Part shown: positions 19,711 to 27,844 of the stretch, piece after piece | Layout of the letters: each line of letters begins with the position of its first letter | Numbering within the stretch: the first letter of the stretch is position 1 | Assembly: GCF_004348535.1 (NCBI RefSeq) | Contig: NZ_SMJX01000024.1 | Span: 1 to 46,972, forward strand | Source of the DNA: Actinomadura sp. KC216 | GTDB lineage: Bacteria > Actinomycetota > Actinomycetes > Streptosporangiales > Streptosporangiaceae | Length of the DNA stretch: 46,972 bases | Reading direction: 5' to 3' | Notes under the pieces: generated by a model | Database searches by the model: none | The model's input: the letters and a program-made list of their open reading frames with translations, nothing else | What the model was told of the DNA's origin: nothing | Translations under genes and position numbers: made by a program

Positions 19711-19739
19711 TTGAGCCGTCCGGGCCGACCGCCTAGCGT
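19711..19739 (+). promoter_or_regulatory. Promoter with leaderless geometry for the CMD-like gene
   Basis: TTGAGC (19711-19716), a 17-base spacer and TAGCGT (19734-19739), followed 7 bases later by the GTG start at 19747. Spacing is ideal, and the transcription start should coincide with or closely precede the start codon. No ribosome binding site is present. Confidence 0.6.
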
Positions 19740-19746
19740 GCGGTAA

Positions 19747-20478
19747 GTGATCGACCCCGTGAGCGGTGAGCGCGTCAACGATCGACCTGCGCGCGGTCCG
19801 GCCGCGACCCGGCTGCCGCTGCTGCTCCCCGGCACGCTCAGCGACGAGCAGCTGGCCGTCTACGAGGCGGTGACCGGCGGCCCGCGCGCCTCCGGCTCCG
19901 GCCGCACGAGCCCCTCTCCGGAGGACGGCGACCCGGACCCTTCGGCCGCGGAACCGCCGTTCGGGCTGGCCGACGAGTCCGGCCGCCTCCTCGGCCCGTT
20001 CAACGCGATGCTCTACAGCCCGTCCGTCGGGCTGCCGCTGCAGGACCTCGGCGCCGCGCTGCGATTCCGCACCGCGTTCACCAAGCGGGAGCGGGAGATC
20101 GCGACGCTGGTCGTCGCCGCGCACCTGCGCTCGGACTTCGAGTGGTACGCGCACGAGCGGATCGGGCGCCGCGCCGGGCTCGCCGACGGCGAGATGGACG
20201 CGCTGCGCGAGGGCCGCGCGCCGATGCTCGCCGACGTCCGCGAACGCGTCGTGTACGAGGCGACCCGGCAGCTCGTCGCGGACGGCGACCTCGCCGACGC
20301 CGTGTTCACCGAGGCGGCGACGACGCTCGGCCGCGCCGCCGTCGTGGAGCTGGTCACGCTCGTCGGGTACTACCGGGCGCTGGCGCTGCAGCTGCGCGTG
20401 TTCCGGGTCGGCGTCCCCGACGGCGAGCCCGCGCCCGAATGGCCCGCCGACGGCCTCGCGGAGGGCGGGCATGAGTGA
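19747..20478 (+). CDS. Carboxymuconolactone decarboxylase-like protein
   Basis: 243 residues. The central part matches the CMD fold: GPFNAMLYSPSVGLPLQDLGAALRFRTAFTKREREIATLVVAAHLRSDFEWYAHERIGRRAGL, with the usual E-x2-H element in EWYAHE. It lacks the CxxC of AhpD peroxidases, so it belongs to the decarboxylase/hydrolase-like branch. A Ser/Pro/Asp-rich insertion (about 48-68) separates a short N-terminal part. It overlaps the following acetyltransferase by 8 bp and is probably co-expressed with it. The substrate is unknown. Confidence 0.78.
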   Translation: MIDPVSGERVNDRPARGPAATRLPLLLPGTLSDEQLAVYEAVTGGPRASGSGRTSPSPEDGDPDPSAAEPPFGLADESGRLLGPFNAMLYSPSVGLPLQDLGAALRFRTAFTKREREIATLVVAAHLRSDFEWYAHERIGRRAGLADGEMDALREGRAPMLADVRERVVYEATRQLVADGDLADAVFTEAATTLGRAAVVELVTLVGYYRALALQLRVFRVGVPDGEPAPEWPADGLAEGGHE

Positions 20479-21073
20479 GGTCCTGCGCACGGTGCGGCTC
20501 GTCCTGCACCCGGTGACCATGAGGGACCACGGCGCGCTGCTGACGCACTGGACGGGCCCGCTCGTGCGGCGGCACCTCTTCCACGACCGGCTGATCTCCG
20601 CCGTCCAGGTGTCGGAGATCATCGACTCCAGCGAGCGGGACTTCGCCACCGAGGGCTACGGGCTGTGGGCGCTGCGCCCCGCCCGCTGGTCCGGCGGGAT
20701 CGACGGCACCGACGCCCGCGCGCCCGGCGCGGGCGACCCGCTGATCGGCGTGGCGGGGCTCAGCCATCACGACGGCCCGCTCGGCCACGGCGTGGACGTG
20801 GAGATCCTCTACAGCCTGGAACCGGACCACTGGGGCCAGGGCCTGGCCGCCGAGGCGTCCCGCGCGGTCCTCGACTACGCGTTCGGGGTGGTCGGCGTGC
20901 ACCGGGTCACCGCCGAGATCGACACGGCGAACCCGGCGTCGGCGGAGATCGCGCTGCAGCTCGGGATGCGCCGCCGCCCGGACGGTCCCGCCGGGCCCGA
21001 TGGCGCCGCCTACTACGCCGCCGAACGCTCCCGCTGGATCGGGTCCCGCCGGATCGTCGACGCCGTCCCCTGA
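20471..21073 (+). CDS. GNAT-family N-acetyltransferase
   Basis: 200 residues. The GNAT core has the RimJ/RimL-like beginning LRTVRLVLHPVTMRD and the acetyl-CoA loop LEPDHWGQGLAAEASRAVLDYAF near 117-139. HRVTAEIDTANPASAEIALQLGMR is the usual fourth-strand and helix signature. The acceptor may be a protein N-terminus, an antibiotic or a small amine. An insertion near 75-90 (WSGGIDGTDARAPGAG) is atypical. Translation is coupled to the CMD-like gene. Confidence 0.85.
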   Translation: MSEVLRTVRLVLHPVTMRDHGALLTHWTGPLVRRHLFHDRLISAVQVSEIIDSSERDFATEGYGLWALRPARWSGGIDGTDARAPGAGDPLIGVAGLSHHDGPLGHGVDVEILYSLEPDHWGQGLAAEASRAVLDYAFGVVGVHRVTAEIDTANPASAEIALQLGMRRRPDGPAGPDGAAYYAAERSRWIGSRRIVDAVP

Positions 21074-21083
21074 CGCCCGCCCG

Positions 21084-21845
21084 TCATTGGACGAGCTCCT
21101 GGACGTCGGCGTAGGAGAACGCCGGGAGTTCGCCGCCCTCTCCGGCGATGCCGAGAGCCGTGGTCACCGTCGCGTGCAGTGCCTTGCGGAACAGCAGCGA
21201 GCCCGTGCTCACGCGGTGGACGCCGAGCCGCGCCAGCCGCTCGTACTCCGTCTTGCCGGGCATGAACAGCACGTTGAGCGGCACTCCGGCGGCGTCGATG
21301 ACGGCGCGGATGTCGGCGTCGTCGGCGATCCCCGGGACGAAGATCCCGTCCGCGCCCGCGGCGGCGAACGCGCGGGCCCGGCGCAGCGTCTCGTCCCGGT
21401 CCGGGGCACCGAGCCAGAAGGTGTCGGTGCGGGCGTTGAGGAACACCTGCGGCGCCGCCCGCTTCACGGCGGCGATCACGGTCGTCTGGTGGTCGAGCGG
21501 CGCGAGCGTCCCGTCGGCGCGGCCGTCCTCCAGGTTGATCCCGGCGATCCCGAACGTGGCCAGCTCGGCGACCAGGTCCGCGACGTCCGCGGCCCGCGCG
21601 GAGAACCCGCCCTCGATGTCGACGGTGACCGGGACGGGCAGGCGGGACAGGACGCGGGCGAGCGCGACCGTCTCGGCGCGGGTGTCACCGGCCGCGTCGG
21701 GCTTCCCCGCCGCCGCCGCGACCCCGAGGCTCGTCGTCCCGATCGCGGGGAACCCGGCCCTGACCAGCGCGGCGCCGCTCGCGAAGTCCCACGCGTTCGG
21801 CAGCAGCAGCGGCCGATCACCATGGTGCAGATCATGGAAGCTCAC
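21084..21845 (-). CDS. Isocitrate lyase/PEP mutase-family protein
   Basis: 253 residues, a TIM-barrel of the PEP mutase/isocitrate lyase superfamily. LLPNAWDFASGAALVRAGFPAIGTTSLGVA is the N-terminal substrate loop. VTVDIEGGF is near 77-85, GINLEDGRADG binds metal near 104-114, and LNARTDTFWLG is near 140. Many actinomycetes carry such proteins, which split or rearrange small 2-oxo or methylisocitrate-like acids; the exact reaction is not predictable. Its GTG start overlaps the P450 stop (GTGA), so both are made from one transcript. Confidence 0.85.
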   Translation of the reverse strand: MSFHDLHHGDRPLLLPNAWDFASGAALVRAGFPAIGTTSLGVAAAAGKPDAAGDTRAETVALARVLSRLPVPVTVDIEGGFSARAADVADLVAELATFGIAGINLEDGRADGTLAPLDHQTTVIAAVKRAAPQVFLNARTDTFWLGAPDRDETLRRARAFAAAGADGIFVPGIADDADIRAVIDAAGVPLNVLFMPGKTEYERLARLGVHRVSTGSLLFRKALHATVTTALGIAGEGGELPAFSYADVQELVQ

Positions 21846-22690
21846 CGGTGGACCTCCGTCCCGGACAGGACCGCCTCGACGACGCCGGCGGCCAGGTGCG
21901 GCGCGTGATCGGCGGCGGGGCACGGCCGCCGGCCCGCGCCGAACGTCAGATGGGGGCCTTCCCGCCGGCCGGGATCGAAACGGTCGGGGTCCTCGAACAC
22001 CGCCGGGTCGCGGTTGGCGGCCCTGAGATCCAGAACGAGCACGGTCCCGCGCGGGACCGCGCGGGAGCCGAGCCGGGCGTCCGTGGCGGCGACGCGGCGC
22101 ATCACGGGCACGGGCGGGTCGAACCGCAGCGTCTCGGCGATCACCCGCTCGGCCGGGCGGCCGCGCGACTCGGGGCGGCGCGCGTACGGCAGCGTCCTGC
22201 GGACGAGTTCCGCCGTCGCCTCGCACGCCTGCATGAGGATCGCGATCCGGCCCGCGACCTCCTCGTCCGGGCCCGGGCCGAGGAGCCGGGCGAGCGCCGC
22301 GACGGCCCTGTCAGCTCCGGGCCCGCCCTCCCCGGTGAGGTACCCCGACGCCGCGGCGGGCACGGCCCGGGCCAGCGTCCCGGGCTCGGTGACGCCGAGG
22401 GCCCCGCCGAGCGCGAGCACCGGCGCCCGCTCCGGGTCGTCGCCCGCGAGGACCCGGTCACGGGCGCGCAGCCGCAGGTCCGCGGGGGACATGGCGTCCA
22501 GGGCGCGGACGACGAGGGCGCGGCGGCGCTCGTGGTCCGCGCCCTCGCTGAACCGGCTCACCGTCTGGCGGAGCCACGCGAGCGAGTGACGGCGGGCACC
22601 GCTTCCGGCCGGCTGGACGACGAAGCGCGGGTCGCCCAGGACGACGGTGACGTCGGCGTGCCGCGTGATGACCAGGTCCGTGTTCTCCAC
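21842..22690 (-). CDS. Short cytochrome P450
   Basis: Only 282 residues against about 400 for bacterial P450s, yet the core survives. There is a K-helix ETLRFDPPVPVMRR (ExxR) near 192-205, a meander DPAVFEDPDRFDPGR and the heme loop FGAGRRPCPA with the thiolate Cys near 258. The I-helix is represented by ILMQACEATAEL near 153-164, without the usual acid/Thr pair. The N-terminus starts at the equivalent of VxTRxADVxxVLxDPRF, so about 35 residues are absent at the front and the B-C and F-G segments are compressed. It lies 9 bases after the racemase gene and is coupled to the PEP-mutase-like gene. It may be a degenerate or specialised P450. Confidence 0.78.
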   Translation of the reverse strand: MENTDLVITRHADVTVVLGDPRFVVQPAGSGARRHSLAWLRQTVSRFSEGADHERRRALVVRALDAMSPADLRLRARDRVLAGDDPERAPVLALGGALGVTEPGTLARAVPAAASGYLTGEGGPGADRAVAALARLLGPGPDEEVAGRIAILMQACEATAELVRRTLPYARRPESRGRPAERVIAETLRFDPPVPVMRRVAATDARLGSRAVPRGTVLVLDLRAANRDPAVFEDPDRFDPGRREGPHLTFGAGRRPCPAADHAPHLAAGVVEAVLSGTEVHR

Positions 22691-22699
22691 GCCCCGAAT

Positions 22700-23455
22700 C
22701 TAGGTCCGGGTCGTTTCGCCGCCGGGCGAAGCGTCGGCGGGGCCGCCGCGCCACGCCGGGAAGGGGCGGGCCCCGGTGGCCACCTCGAAGGCGGCGCGGG
22801 CGAGCAGCCGCGTGGAGTCGAGCGTCGGCAGCGGTGACACATCGGGCGTGACCAGCAGCGGGATCTCCGTGCACACCAGGGCGACGGCGTCGCAGCCGCG
22901 TTCGGCGAGCCGCTTGACGACGTCCGCGTACGCGCGGCGGGACTCGTCGGTGAAGACGCCGTTGACCAGCTCCGCGAAGATGATCCGGTGCACGGTGTCC
23001 CGGTCGGCGGCGTCCGGGACCTCGGCGGCGATGCCGCGCGCCGCCAGCTCGCGGGGGTAGAGGGGGCCGTCCATGGTGTAGCGGGTGCCGAGGACGCCGA
23101 CGCGGGTCCGCCCGTCCCGGGCGGCCTGGTCGGCGACGACCTGCGCGATGTGCAGGCCGGGCAGCGGCAGATCGGGGCCGGGACGTTCGAGCGCCATGTG
23201 CGCGGTGTTGTCCGGGCAGACGAAGAAGTCGGCGCCCGCCGCCGCGAGCCGCCGCACGCTCTCGGCCAGCGTCGCGCGGATCGGGTCGTGGTCTCCGGCG
23301 TCCCACGCGGGCATGCTCCGCGCCAGGGCGATGAGGTCGAGGGTCACGTCCGGATGGTCGTCCGGGCCCAGCTCCCGGAATCCCTCCTGGCAGAACGCGC
23401 GCAGGCACAGCGCGGCGCCTTCCATGCTGTGGGCGAGGATGCCGAGATGCTTCAT
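22700..23455 (-). CDS. Aspartate/glutamate racemase-family protein
   Basis: 251 residues from ATG 23455, which has AGGA about 8 bases upstream; an open extension to 23491 has no support. The two catalytic cysteines of the family are present: CPDNTAH near 80 and VCTEIPLL near 191. LGILAHSMEGAALCLRAF at the start and GVLGTRYTMDG near 125 complete the two-domain fold. It probably racemises an acidic amino acid or isomerises a maleate-like diacid. First gene of a three-gene minus-strand operon with the P450 and PEP-mutase-like genes. Confidence 0.85.
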   Translation of the reverse strand: MKHLGILAHSMEGAALCLRAFCQEGFRELGPDDHPDVTLDLIALARSMPAWDAGDHDPIRATLAESVRRLAAAGADFFVCPDNTAHMALERPGPDLPLPGLHIAQVVADQAARDGRTRVGVLGTRYTMDGPLYPRELAARGIAAEVPDAADRDTVHRIIFAELVNGVFTDESRRAYADVVKRLAERGCDAVALVCTEIPLLVTPDVSPLPTLDSTRLLARAAFEVATGARPFPAWRGGPADASPGGETTRT

Positions 23456-23518
23456 GGTCTGTCCTGTCCGGTGCGGGTATCGCGTGGTCACGCGTCCATC
23501 ATCGTCCAGGACGCCTGG

Positions 23519-24337
23519 TCAGCCGCGCCTGGCCGCGGTGATCGCCAGGGTGGTGTAGCCCAGGGTGAAGCCGCCGCCGAGCCGGTCGAGGGCGGGCGCG
23601 ACGCCGTCGCGCACCTCCGCGAGCCGGTCCGGCGGGAGCCGGGTGAAGGCGCCGAAGGTCGGCAGCTGGTCCAGCCACTCGTCGCGGGTGCAGGGCCGCT
23701 CCCAGCCGAAGCGCCACCGCTCCGGCTCGCCGAACGCGCCCGCCCGGCGCATCCCGGCGGCGGCCTTGTCGAGCCCGGGCGTGTAGACGTCCACGGCGGA
23801 CCTCGTGAGCGCGCCGAAGTCGATCGGCGAGTCGGGGATCACGCGCCGGCAGACCGCGGCGAGGGCCTCCGCGACCTCGGGCGGAAGCTGCTGCGCGTTC
23901 CAGAACACCGACAGCAGGCCGCCGGGCCGCAGGACCCGCGCCGCCTTGGCGGCCCCGGCGTCAGGGTCGATCCAGTGCCATGCCTGGGCGGCGACGACCG
24001 CGTCGAACTCCCGGCCGGCCGGGTCCCAGTCCTCGAACGTCGCGACCTCGGACTCGACCCCGCGCCGGCGCGCCAGATCGGCCATGCGCGCGTCGGGCTC
24101 GACCCCGAGGACCTCGGCGCCGGCGGCCCGGAGCTGGCGGGCGGCGATCCCGGTGCCGCAGCCGACGTCGAGGACGTCCGGGCCGGGCGCGGCGGCGACG
24201 ATCCGCTCGATCAGCTCGACGGGGTAGCGGGGGCGGGCGCGGTCGTAGCGCTCGGCGTCGGCGCCGAACGACTCCGCCATCTGCCGGTGCCGATGGGGCT
24301 CGTTCGCGCGCGCTTGCTCCGGAGGCTGAGTGGGCAT
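23519..24337 (-). CDS. Class I SAM-dependent methyltransferase
   Basis: 272 residues. It begins MAESFGADAERYDRARPRYPVEL, typical of the UbiE/Tam-like group. Motif I is VLDVGCGTGIAARQLRAAGAEVLGVEPD near 55-82, then AWHWIDPDAGAAKAARVLRPGGLLSVFWN. The function beyond small-molecule methylation is open. ATG 24337 has AAGG 8 bases upstream, and that region is overlapped by two palindromes (24330-24365), so the start is probably a control point. The SDR gene upstream ends 37 bases earlier. Confidence 0.87.
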   Translation of the reverse strand: MPTQPPEQARANEPHRHRQMAESFGADAERYDRARPRYPVELIERIVAAAPGPDVLDVGCGTGIAARQLRAAGAEVLGVEPDARMADLARRRGVESEVATFEDWDPAGREFDAVVAAQAWHWIDPDAGAAKAARVLRPGGLLSVFWNAQQLPPEVAEALAAVCRRVIPDSPIDFGALTRSAVDVYTPGLDKAAAGMRRAGAFGEPERWRFGWERPCTRDEWLDQLPTFGAFTRLPPDRLAEVRDGVAPALDRLGGGFTLGYTTLAITAARRG

Positions 24338-24365
24338 CCGCCCACCTTAGTGGGCACATGCCCAC
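24330..24365. promoter_or_regulatory. Two tandem palindromes over the methyltransferase start
   Basis: GTGGGC-N4-GCCCAC occurs twice, at 24330-24345 and 24350-24365, with centres 20 bases apart (about two helical turns). The first covers the ATG and the second the ribosome-binding region. The arms are identical and the 4-base cores differ, which argues for selection on the arms. It could be a dimer-repressor operator, or RNA hairpins that hide the start. Confidence 0.55.
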
Positions 24366-24374
24366 TCGTCGAGG

Positions 24375-25169
24375 TCAGGGGACCGGGACGAGGCCGCCGT
24401 CCACGCGGAGGTCGATCCCGTTGATGTAGCCGGCGAGCGGGCTGGCCAGGAACGCCACCGTGGCGGCGATGTCGTCGGCGGTGCCGAGCCGGCCGGTCGG
24501 GTTGGGCGCGTACTCGGCCGTCACCTCCGGCTCCAGCTCGTCCCAGGTTCGCGGCCGGCCGCGCCGGGCGGCGCCGTCCTCGAACATCCTGCGCATCCCC
24601 TCGGTGACGATCACTCCCGGGCTGACGGTGTTGGCGGTGATGCCCGTGCCCGCGAGATGCCGGGCCAGGCTCGTGGTCAGGTTGACGACCGCCGCCTTGG
24701 CCGCCGAGTACTCGACCAGGTTGGGCAGGGGAGTGGTCGCCGCCCGGCTGCCCAGGTTGACGACCCGCCCCCAGCCGCGCTCGCGCATGCCCGGCAGCAC
24801 GGCCCGGATCACGCGGACGGCCGACATCACGTTGCCGTTCCACGCCGCCAGCCACGCCCCCGGGCCGGCGTCGTCCCAGTCGTGCTCGGCGACGGGGCCG
24901 GCGTTGTTGACCAGCACGTCCACGCCCCAGGCGGCGGCCCGCCCGGCGACGTCGTCCGCCGCGGCGTCGTCGGTGAGGTCGCCGAGGACGACCTCCGCCG
25001 TACCGCCCGCCGACCGCACCCGCCCGGCGGCCGCCTCCGCGCGGTCCGCGTCCCGGCCGTGCACGAGCACCGCGCATCCCTCGGCCGCCAGCCGCACCGC
25101 CACCGCCGCGCCGATTCCGCCGCTGCTCGCCGTGACCAGCGCCTTCCGTCCGCCAAGCTCCAGATCCAT
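24375..25169 (-). CDS. Short-chain dehydrogenase/reductase (SDR)
   Basis: 264 residues, classical SDR. The cofactor loop is TASSGGIGAA near 14-23, LVNNAGP is near 87, the catalytic Ser is in NLGSRAATT near 141, and Tyr-Lys is in EYSAAKAAV near 154-158. It ends with the usual GYINGIDLRVDGGLV. NADP(H) is likely because HGRDADR follows strand 2. It would oxidise or reduce an alcohol/ketone of unknown identity. ATG 25169 is used. The gene is upstream of, and in line with, the methyltransferase. Confidence 0.9.
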   Translation of the reverse strand: MDLELGGRKALVTASSGGIGAAVAVRLAAEGCAVLVHGRDADRAEAAAGRVRSAGGTAEVVLGDLTDDAAADDVAGRAAAWGVDVLVNNAGPVAEHDWDDAGPGAWLAAWNGNVMSAVRVIRAVLPGMRERGWGRVVNLGSRAATTPLPNLVEYSAAKAAVVNLTTSLARHLAGTGITANTVSPGVIVTEGMRRMFEDGAARRGRPRTWDELEPEVTAEYAPNPTGRLGTADDIAATVAFLASPLAGYINGIDLRVDGGLVPVP

Positions 25170-25265
25170 GGGCCCCGACCCTAGCCGGGGCCACCGACGT
25201 CCCCGGGGTGCGCGGCGCGCGCTGTTAGGGTGCACGCGTACTGTCGATCTTGACGAGGGGAGCCG

Positions 25266-25640
25266 GTGGTGGCGTGTCGGATCAGCGAGCTGGTGCTCGA
25301 CTGCCGCGACCCGGAGGCGCTGGCGGCGTTCTGGTGCGAGGCGCTGGGCTTCGTGGTGCTGCACCGGGAGGACGGCGACGTCGAGATCGGCCCGGAGGAG
25401 GGGTTCGGCGGGCTCCAGCCGACGATCGTCCTCAGCCGAAGCGACGATCCCAGGCTCGGCAAGCTGCCGCTGCACATCGACGTCAACCCGACCAACCGCG
25501 ACCAGGACGCCGAGCTGGAGCGGCTGCTGTCCATCGGGGCACGGCACGCCGACGTGGGGCAGGCCGGCGAGGAGAGCTGGGTCGTCCTCGCCGACCCCGA
25601 GGGCAACGAGTTCTGCCTGCTGAGGCGCCGGCTCGACTGA
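25266..25640 (+). CDS. VOC-superfamily (glyoxalase-like) protein
   Basis: 124 residues, one vicinal-oxygen-chelate unit pair. It opens ISELVLDCRDPEALAAFWCEALGFVVL, has LPLHIDVNP in the middle (metal-ligand His position) and ends SWVVLADPEGNEFCLL, the usual last strand with a Glu ligand. Such small proteins act as dioxygenases, glyoxalases or bleomycin-type binding proteins. It begins GTGGTG with GAGGGGAG upstream, and is convergent with the reductase at 25655, 14 bases away. Confidence 0.83.
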   Translation: MVACRISELVLDCRDPEALAAFWCEALGFVVLHREDGDVEIGPEEGFGGLQPTIVLSRSDDPRLGKLPLHIDVNPTNRDQDAELERLLSIGARHADVGQAGEESWVVLADPEGNEFCLLRRRLD

Positions 25641-25654
25641 GCGCCCGGCGCCGG

Positions 25655-26233
25655 TCAGGCCGGGGCGTGGCGGGTGAGGACGAGGTGCTCGCCGGGGAGC
25701 GGGCGGGCCTCCAGGAGGCGGAGCGGGACGGGCCCGCGGCCCCCGAACACCGGCGTCCCCGCGCCGAGGAACGCCGGGCCGATCATGAGGTGCAGCTCGT
25801 CGACCAGGCCGGCGGACAGCAGGTCGTTCCACAGCGTGTGGCTGCCGAACATCAGGATCTCCCTGCCCTCGGCCTTCTTGAGCTCGGCGATCCGGGCGTG
25901 CGCGTCGGCGCGCCGGACGATCTCGGTGTTGTGCCAGGGCGCCGTCCGGGCCGGGGTGAGCGTGTCGGAGACGACGACCTTGTCGATGGCGTCGTTGAGC
26001 CGGGATATCTCGCGCTCGACGGGCGGCTGGGAGGCGTCGTCGGCGATGCGCGGCCAGTAGCTCTTGAAGCCCTCGTAGCTGCTGCGCCCCAGCAGGAGCG
26101 TGTCGGCGGCGCGGAGGCGTTCGGCGTTGTATTCGCTGAAGGACTCGTGGAAGGGGAGGGCCATGACGTCGTTGCCGGGGCCCTCGTAGTAGCCGTCCAG
26201 CGAGACGATGTTGGTGACGATGAGCTTGCGCAT
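25655..26233 (-). CDS. Dihydrofolate reductase-family (RibD C-terminal-like) protein
   Basis: 192 residues from ATG 26233, which has a good AAGGAG site 7 bases upstream. It has the YyaP/RibD-C pattern: RKLIVTNIVSLDGYYEG at the start, DTLLLGRSSYEGFKSYWP near 45-62, KVVVSDTL near 88, ILMFGSHTLWNDLLSAGLVDELHLMIGPAFLGAGTPVFG near 128-166. These proteins bind NADPH but are not the essential folate enzyme. It lies 65 bases downstream of an ECF sigma gene in the same direction and may belong to its unit. Confidence 0.85.
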   Translation of the reverse strand: MRKLIVTNIVSLDGYYEGPGNDVMALPFHESFSEYNAERLRAADTLLLGRSSYEGFKSYWPRIADDASQPPVEREISRLNDAIDKVVVSDTLTPARTAPWHNTEIVRRADAHARIAELKKAEGREILMFGSHTLWNDLLSAGLVDELHLMIGPAFLGAGTPVFGGRGPVPLRLLEARPLPGEHLVLTRHAPA

Positions 26234-26298
26234 CGGTTTCTCCTTGTGGTTCGGGCGTTTCACAGGGGGAGAGACACGGCGCGCCGCGGATTCATCGG

Positions 26299-27300
26299 TC
26301 AGGACGGCACTTCTTCCGGAAGGCCGAACAGCGGGTACAGCGCGGGGTCGAGGAAGGCGGAGATCCGGGTGATCCGGCCGTCGCGGAGGCTGAGGACGTT
26401 GATCGCGCCCGTGCGGAAGCGGCCGTCCGGGCCCCGCTGGTAGCAGGCGAACCCGGGCTGCCCGTTCACCCGGAGGGGGACGAGGCGCCAGGGCGTCTCG
26501 AAGACCCGCTCGGCGAGGAACCGGGCGACGTCGTCGCGGCCGTCGAACCAGGCGGGCAGCGGCGGCATCGTGAACCGGACGTCGTCGGCGAGCAGGGCGA
26601 CCAGGGCGTCCACGTCGGCGCGCTCCCAGGCGGTGACGAAGGCGTCGATCAGCTCGCGCCGCCCGTCCGTGCCGAGCGCGGCCAGCTCGGTCTGCTGGCT
26701 CGGCCCCGGCACCCGCTCCCGGACGGCCTTCCGCGCGCGCTGCAGGGCGCTGTTCACGGCGGCCGGTGTGAGGTCGAGGAACGAGGCCACCTCCGCGGCG
26801 GAGAACTCCAGCACCTCGCGCAGGATCAGCACCGCGCGCTGCGTCGCGGGCAGGTGCTGCAGCGCGGCGACGAACGCCAGCTCAACGCTCTCGCGGAGCG
26901 CGAACGACGCCTCCGGGCCGGGCTCGCCGGCGGCGACGTCGTCCGGCCACGGCTCCAGGAAGACCGGGCCGGTGACCGGCTCGCCGAGGTCGTGGACGTC
27001 ACCGCGCGGCGGCCCGTGGTCGGGGGACAGGACGCGCCGCGGACGCTTCGAGGCGAGCCGCAGGCACGCGTTGGTGCTGACCCGGTACAGCCAGGTGCGC
27101 AGCGAGCTGCGTCCCTGGAAGCCGGGGAGGCCGCGCCAGGCGGCGAGCAGCGACTCCTGGAGGCCGTCCTCGGCGTCCTGCAGGGAGCCGAGCATGCGGT
27201 AGCAGTGCGCCCTCAGCTCGCCCCGGTACCGGTCGGCCAGGACGTCGAACGCCGCCTCGTCTCCGGCGCGCGCCCTGGTCAGGAGTTCGGCCTCGTCCAC
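26299..27300 (-). CDS. ECF sigma factor with C-terminal SnoaL-like domain
   Basis: 333 residues. Region 2 is DEAAFDVLADRYRGELRAHCYRMLGSLQDAEDGLQESLLAAWRGL. Region 4 is LQHLPATQRAVLILREVLEFSAAEVASFLDLTPAAVNSALQRARKAVRE near 135-184. The extra 120 residues that follow (RRELIDAFVTAWERADVDALVALLADDVRFTMPP...) form a SnoaL/NTF2-like fold, as in the SigG/SigX5 type (TIGR02960-like). In such sigma factors the extra domain replaces a separate anti-sigma factor and tunes activity, possibly by binding a small ligand. The GTG start at 27300 is the first in frame. Confidence 0.9.
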   Translation of the reverse strand: MDEAELLTRARAGDEAAFDVLADRYRGELRAHCYRMLGSLQDAEDGLQESLLAAWRGLPGFQGRSSLRTWLYRVSTNACLRLASKRPRRVLSPDHGPPRGDVHDLGEPVTGPVFLEPWPDDVAAGEPGPEASFALRESVELAFVAALQHLPATQRAVLILREVLEFSAAEVASFLDLTPAAVNSALQRARKAVRERVPGPSQQTELAALGTDGRRELIDAFVTAWERADVDALVALLADDVRFTMPPLPAWFDGRDDVARFLAERVFETPWRLVPLRVNGQPGFACYQRGPDGRFRTGAINVLSLRDGRITRISAFLDPALYPLFGLPEEVPS

Positions 27301-27332
27301 ACGCGGAGCCTAGCCGGTGGCGGGGCCCGTGT

Positions 27333-27788
27333 TCAGCCGTCGTAGCCGTGGACGAAGCGGGCCAGGAGGCGGGCGAACTCGGTGCGCTCTGCGTCCGTCC
27401 AGCCGCTCATGGCCTTGGCGAAGTGCTCCAGGCGGGTGCGGCGGGTGGCCTCCACGACGGCGCGGCCCTCGGCGGTGAGCTCCAGGTGGATGCGGCGCCC
27501 GTCCTCCTGGGACGCGACGCGGCGGACGTAGCCGGATTTGACGGCCTCGGCGACGATGCGGCTGCCGCGCGAGGCGTCGACGCCGAGGCGGGCGGCGACC
27601 AGGCCGACGCTCATCTCCTGGCCCGCGTCGTCGGGGCCCTCGTCGATGACGTCCACGACGTGCAGGACCTGGACGTCCACGGGGAGGTTGTGGTCCCGGA
27701 TGGCCGCCCTGCCGAGCCGCTGTCGCGACATGCCGCGCCGCAGCTTGACCATGCTCCGTTCGACGGCGTCCAGTGCCTCCTCGCTCAT
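27333..27788 (-). CDS. MarR-family transcriptional regulator
   Basis: 151 residues with the winged-helix core MSVGLVAARLGVDASRGSRIVAEAVKSGYVRRVASQEDGRRIHLELTAEGRAVVEATR near 57-114, including the DxR-type wing (EDGRR). It is divergent from an MFS drug-efflux gene starting 84 bases away, the classical arrangement in which MarR represses the pump and itself until a toxic ligand binds. The shared intergenic DNA is AT-rich and holds palindromes. Confidence 0.92.
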   Translation of the reverse strand: MSEEALDAVERSMVKLRRGMSRQRLGRAAIRDHNLPVDVQVLHVVDVIDEGPDDAGQEMSVGLVAARLGVDASRGSRIVAEAVKSGYVRRVASQEDGRRIHLELTAEGRAVVEATRRTRLEHFAKAMSGWTDAERTEFARLLARFVHGYDG

Positions 27789-27807
27789 GCGGACCAGTCT
27801 AGCTAGG

Positions 27808-27844
27808 TTGCGCAGCTCATATGCATGCGCTTAGCATTTAAATG
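27808..27844 (+). promoter_or_regulatory. MFS promoter with overlapping MarR-type operator
   Basis: TTGCGC (27808-27813), an 18-base spacer and TAGCAT (27832-27837) point towards the MFS gene. The perfect 10-bp palindrome CATTTAAATG (27835-27844) overlaps the -10 and the likely start, and further palindromes ATGCAT and GCATGC lie in the spacer. A MarR dimer bound here would block polymerase. Confidence 0.45.

Noticed and set aside
22697..22702. TAGATT as a -10 box before the P450 gene
   Set aside because: Its TAG is the stop codon of the racemase gene and there is no -35; operon read-through explains expression.
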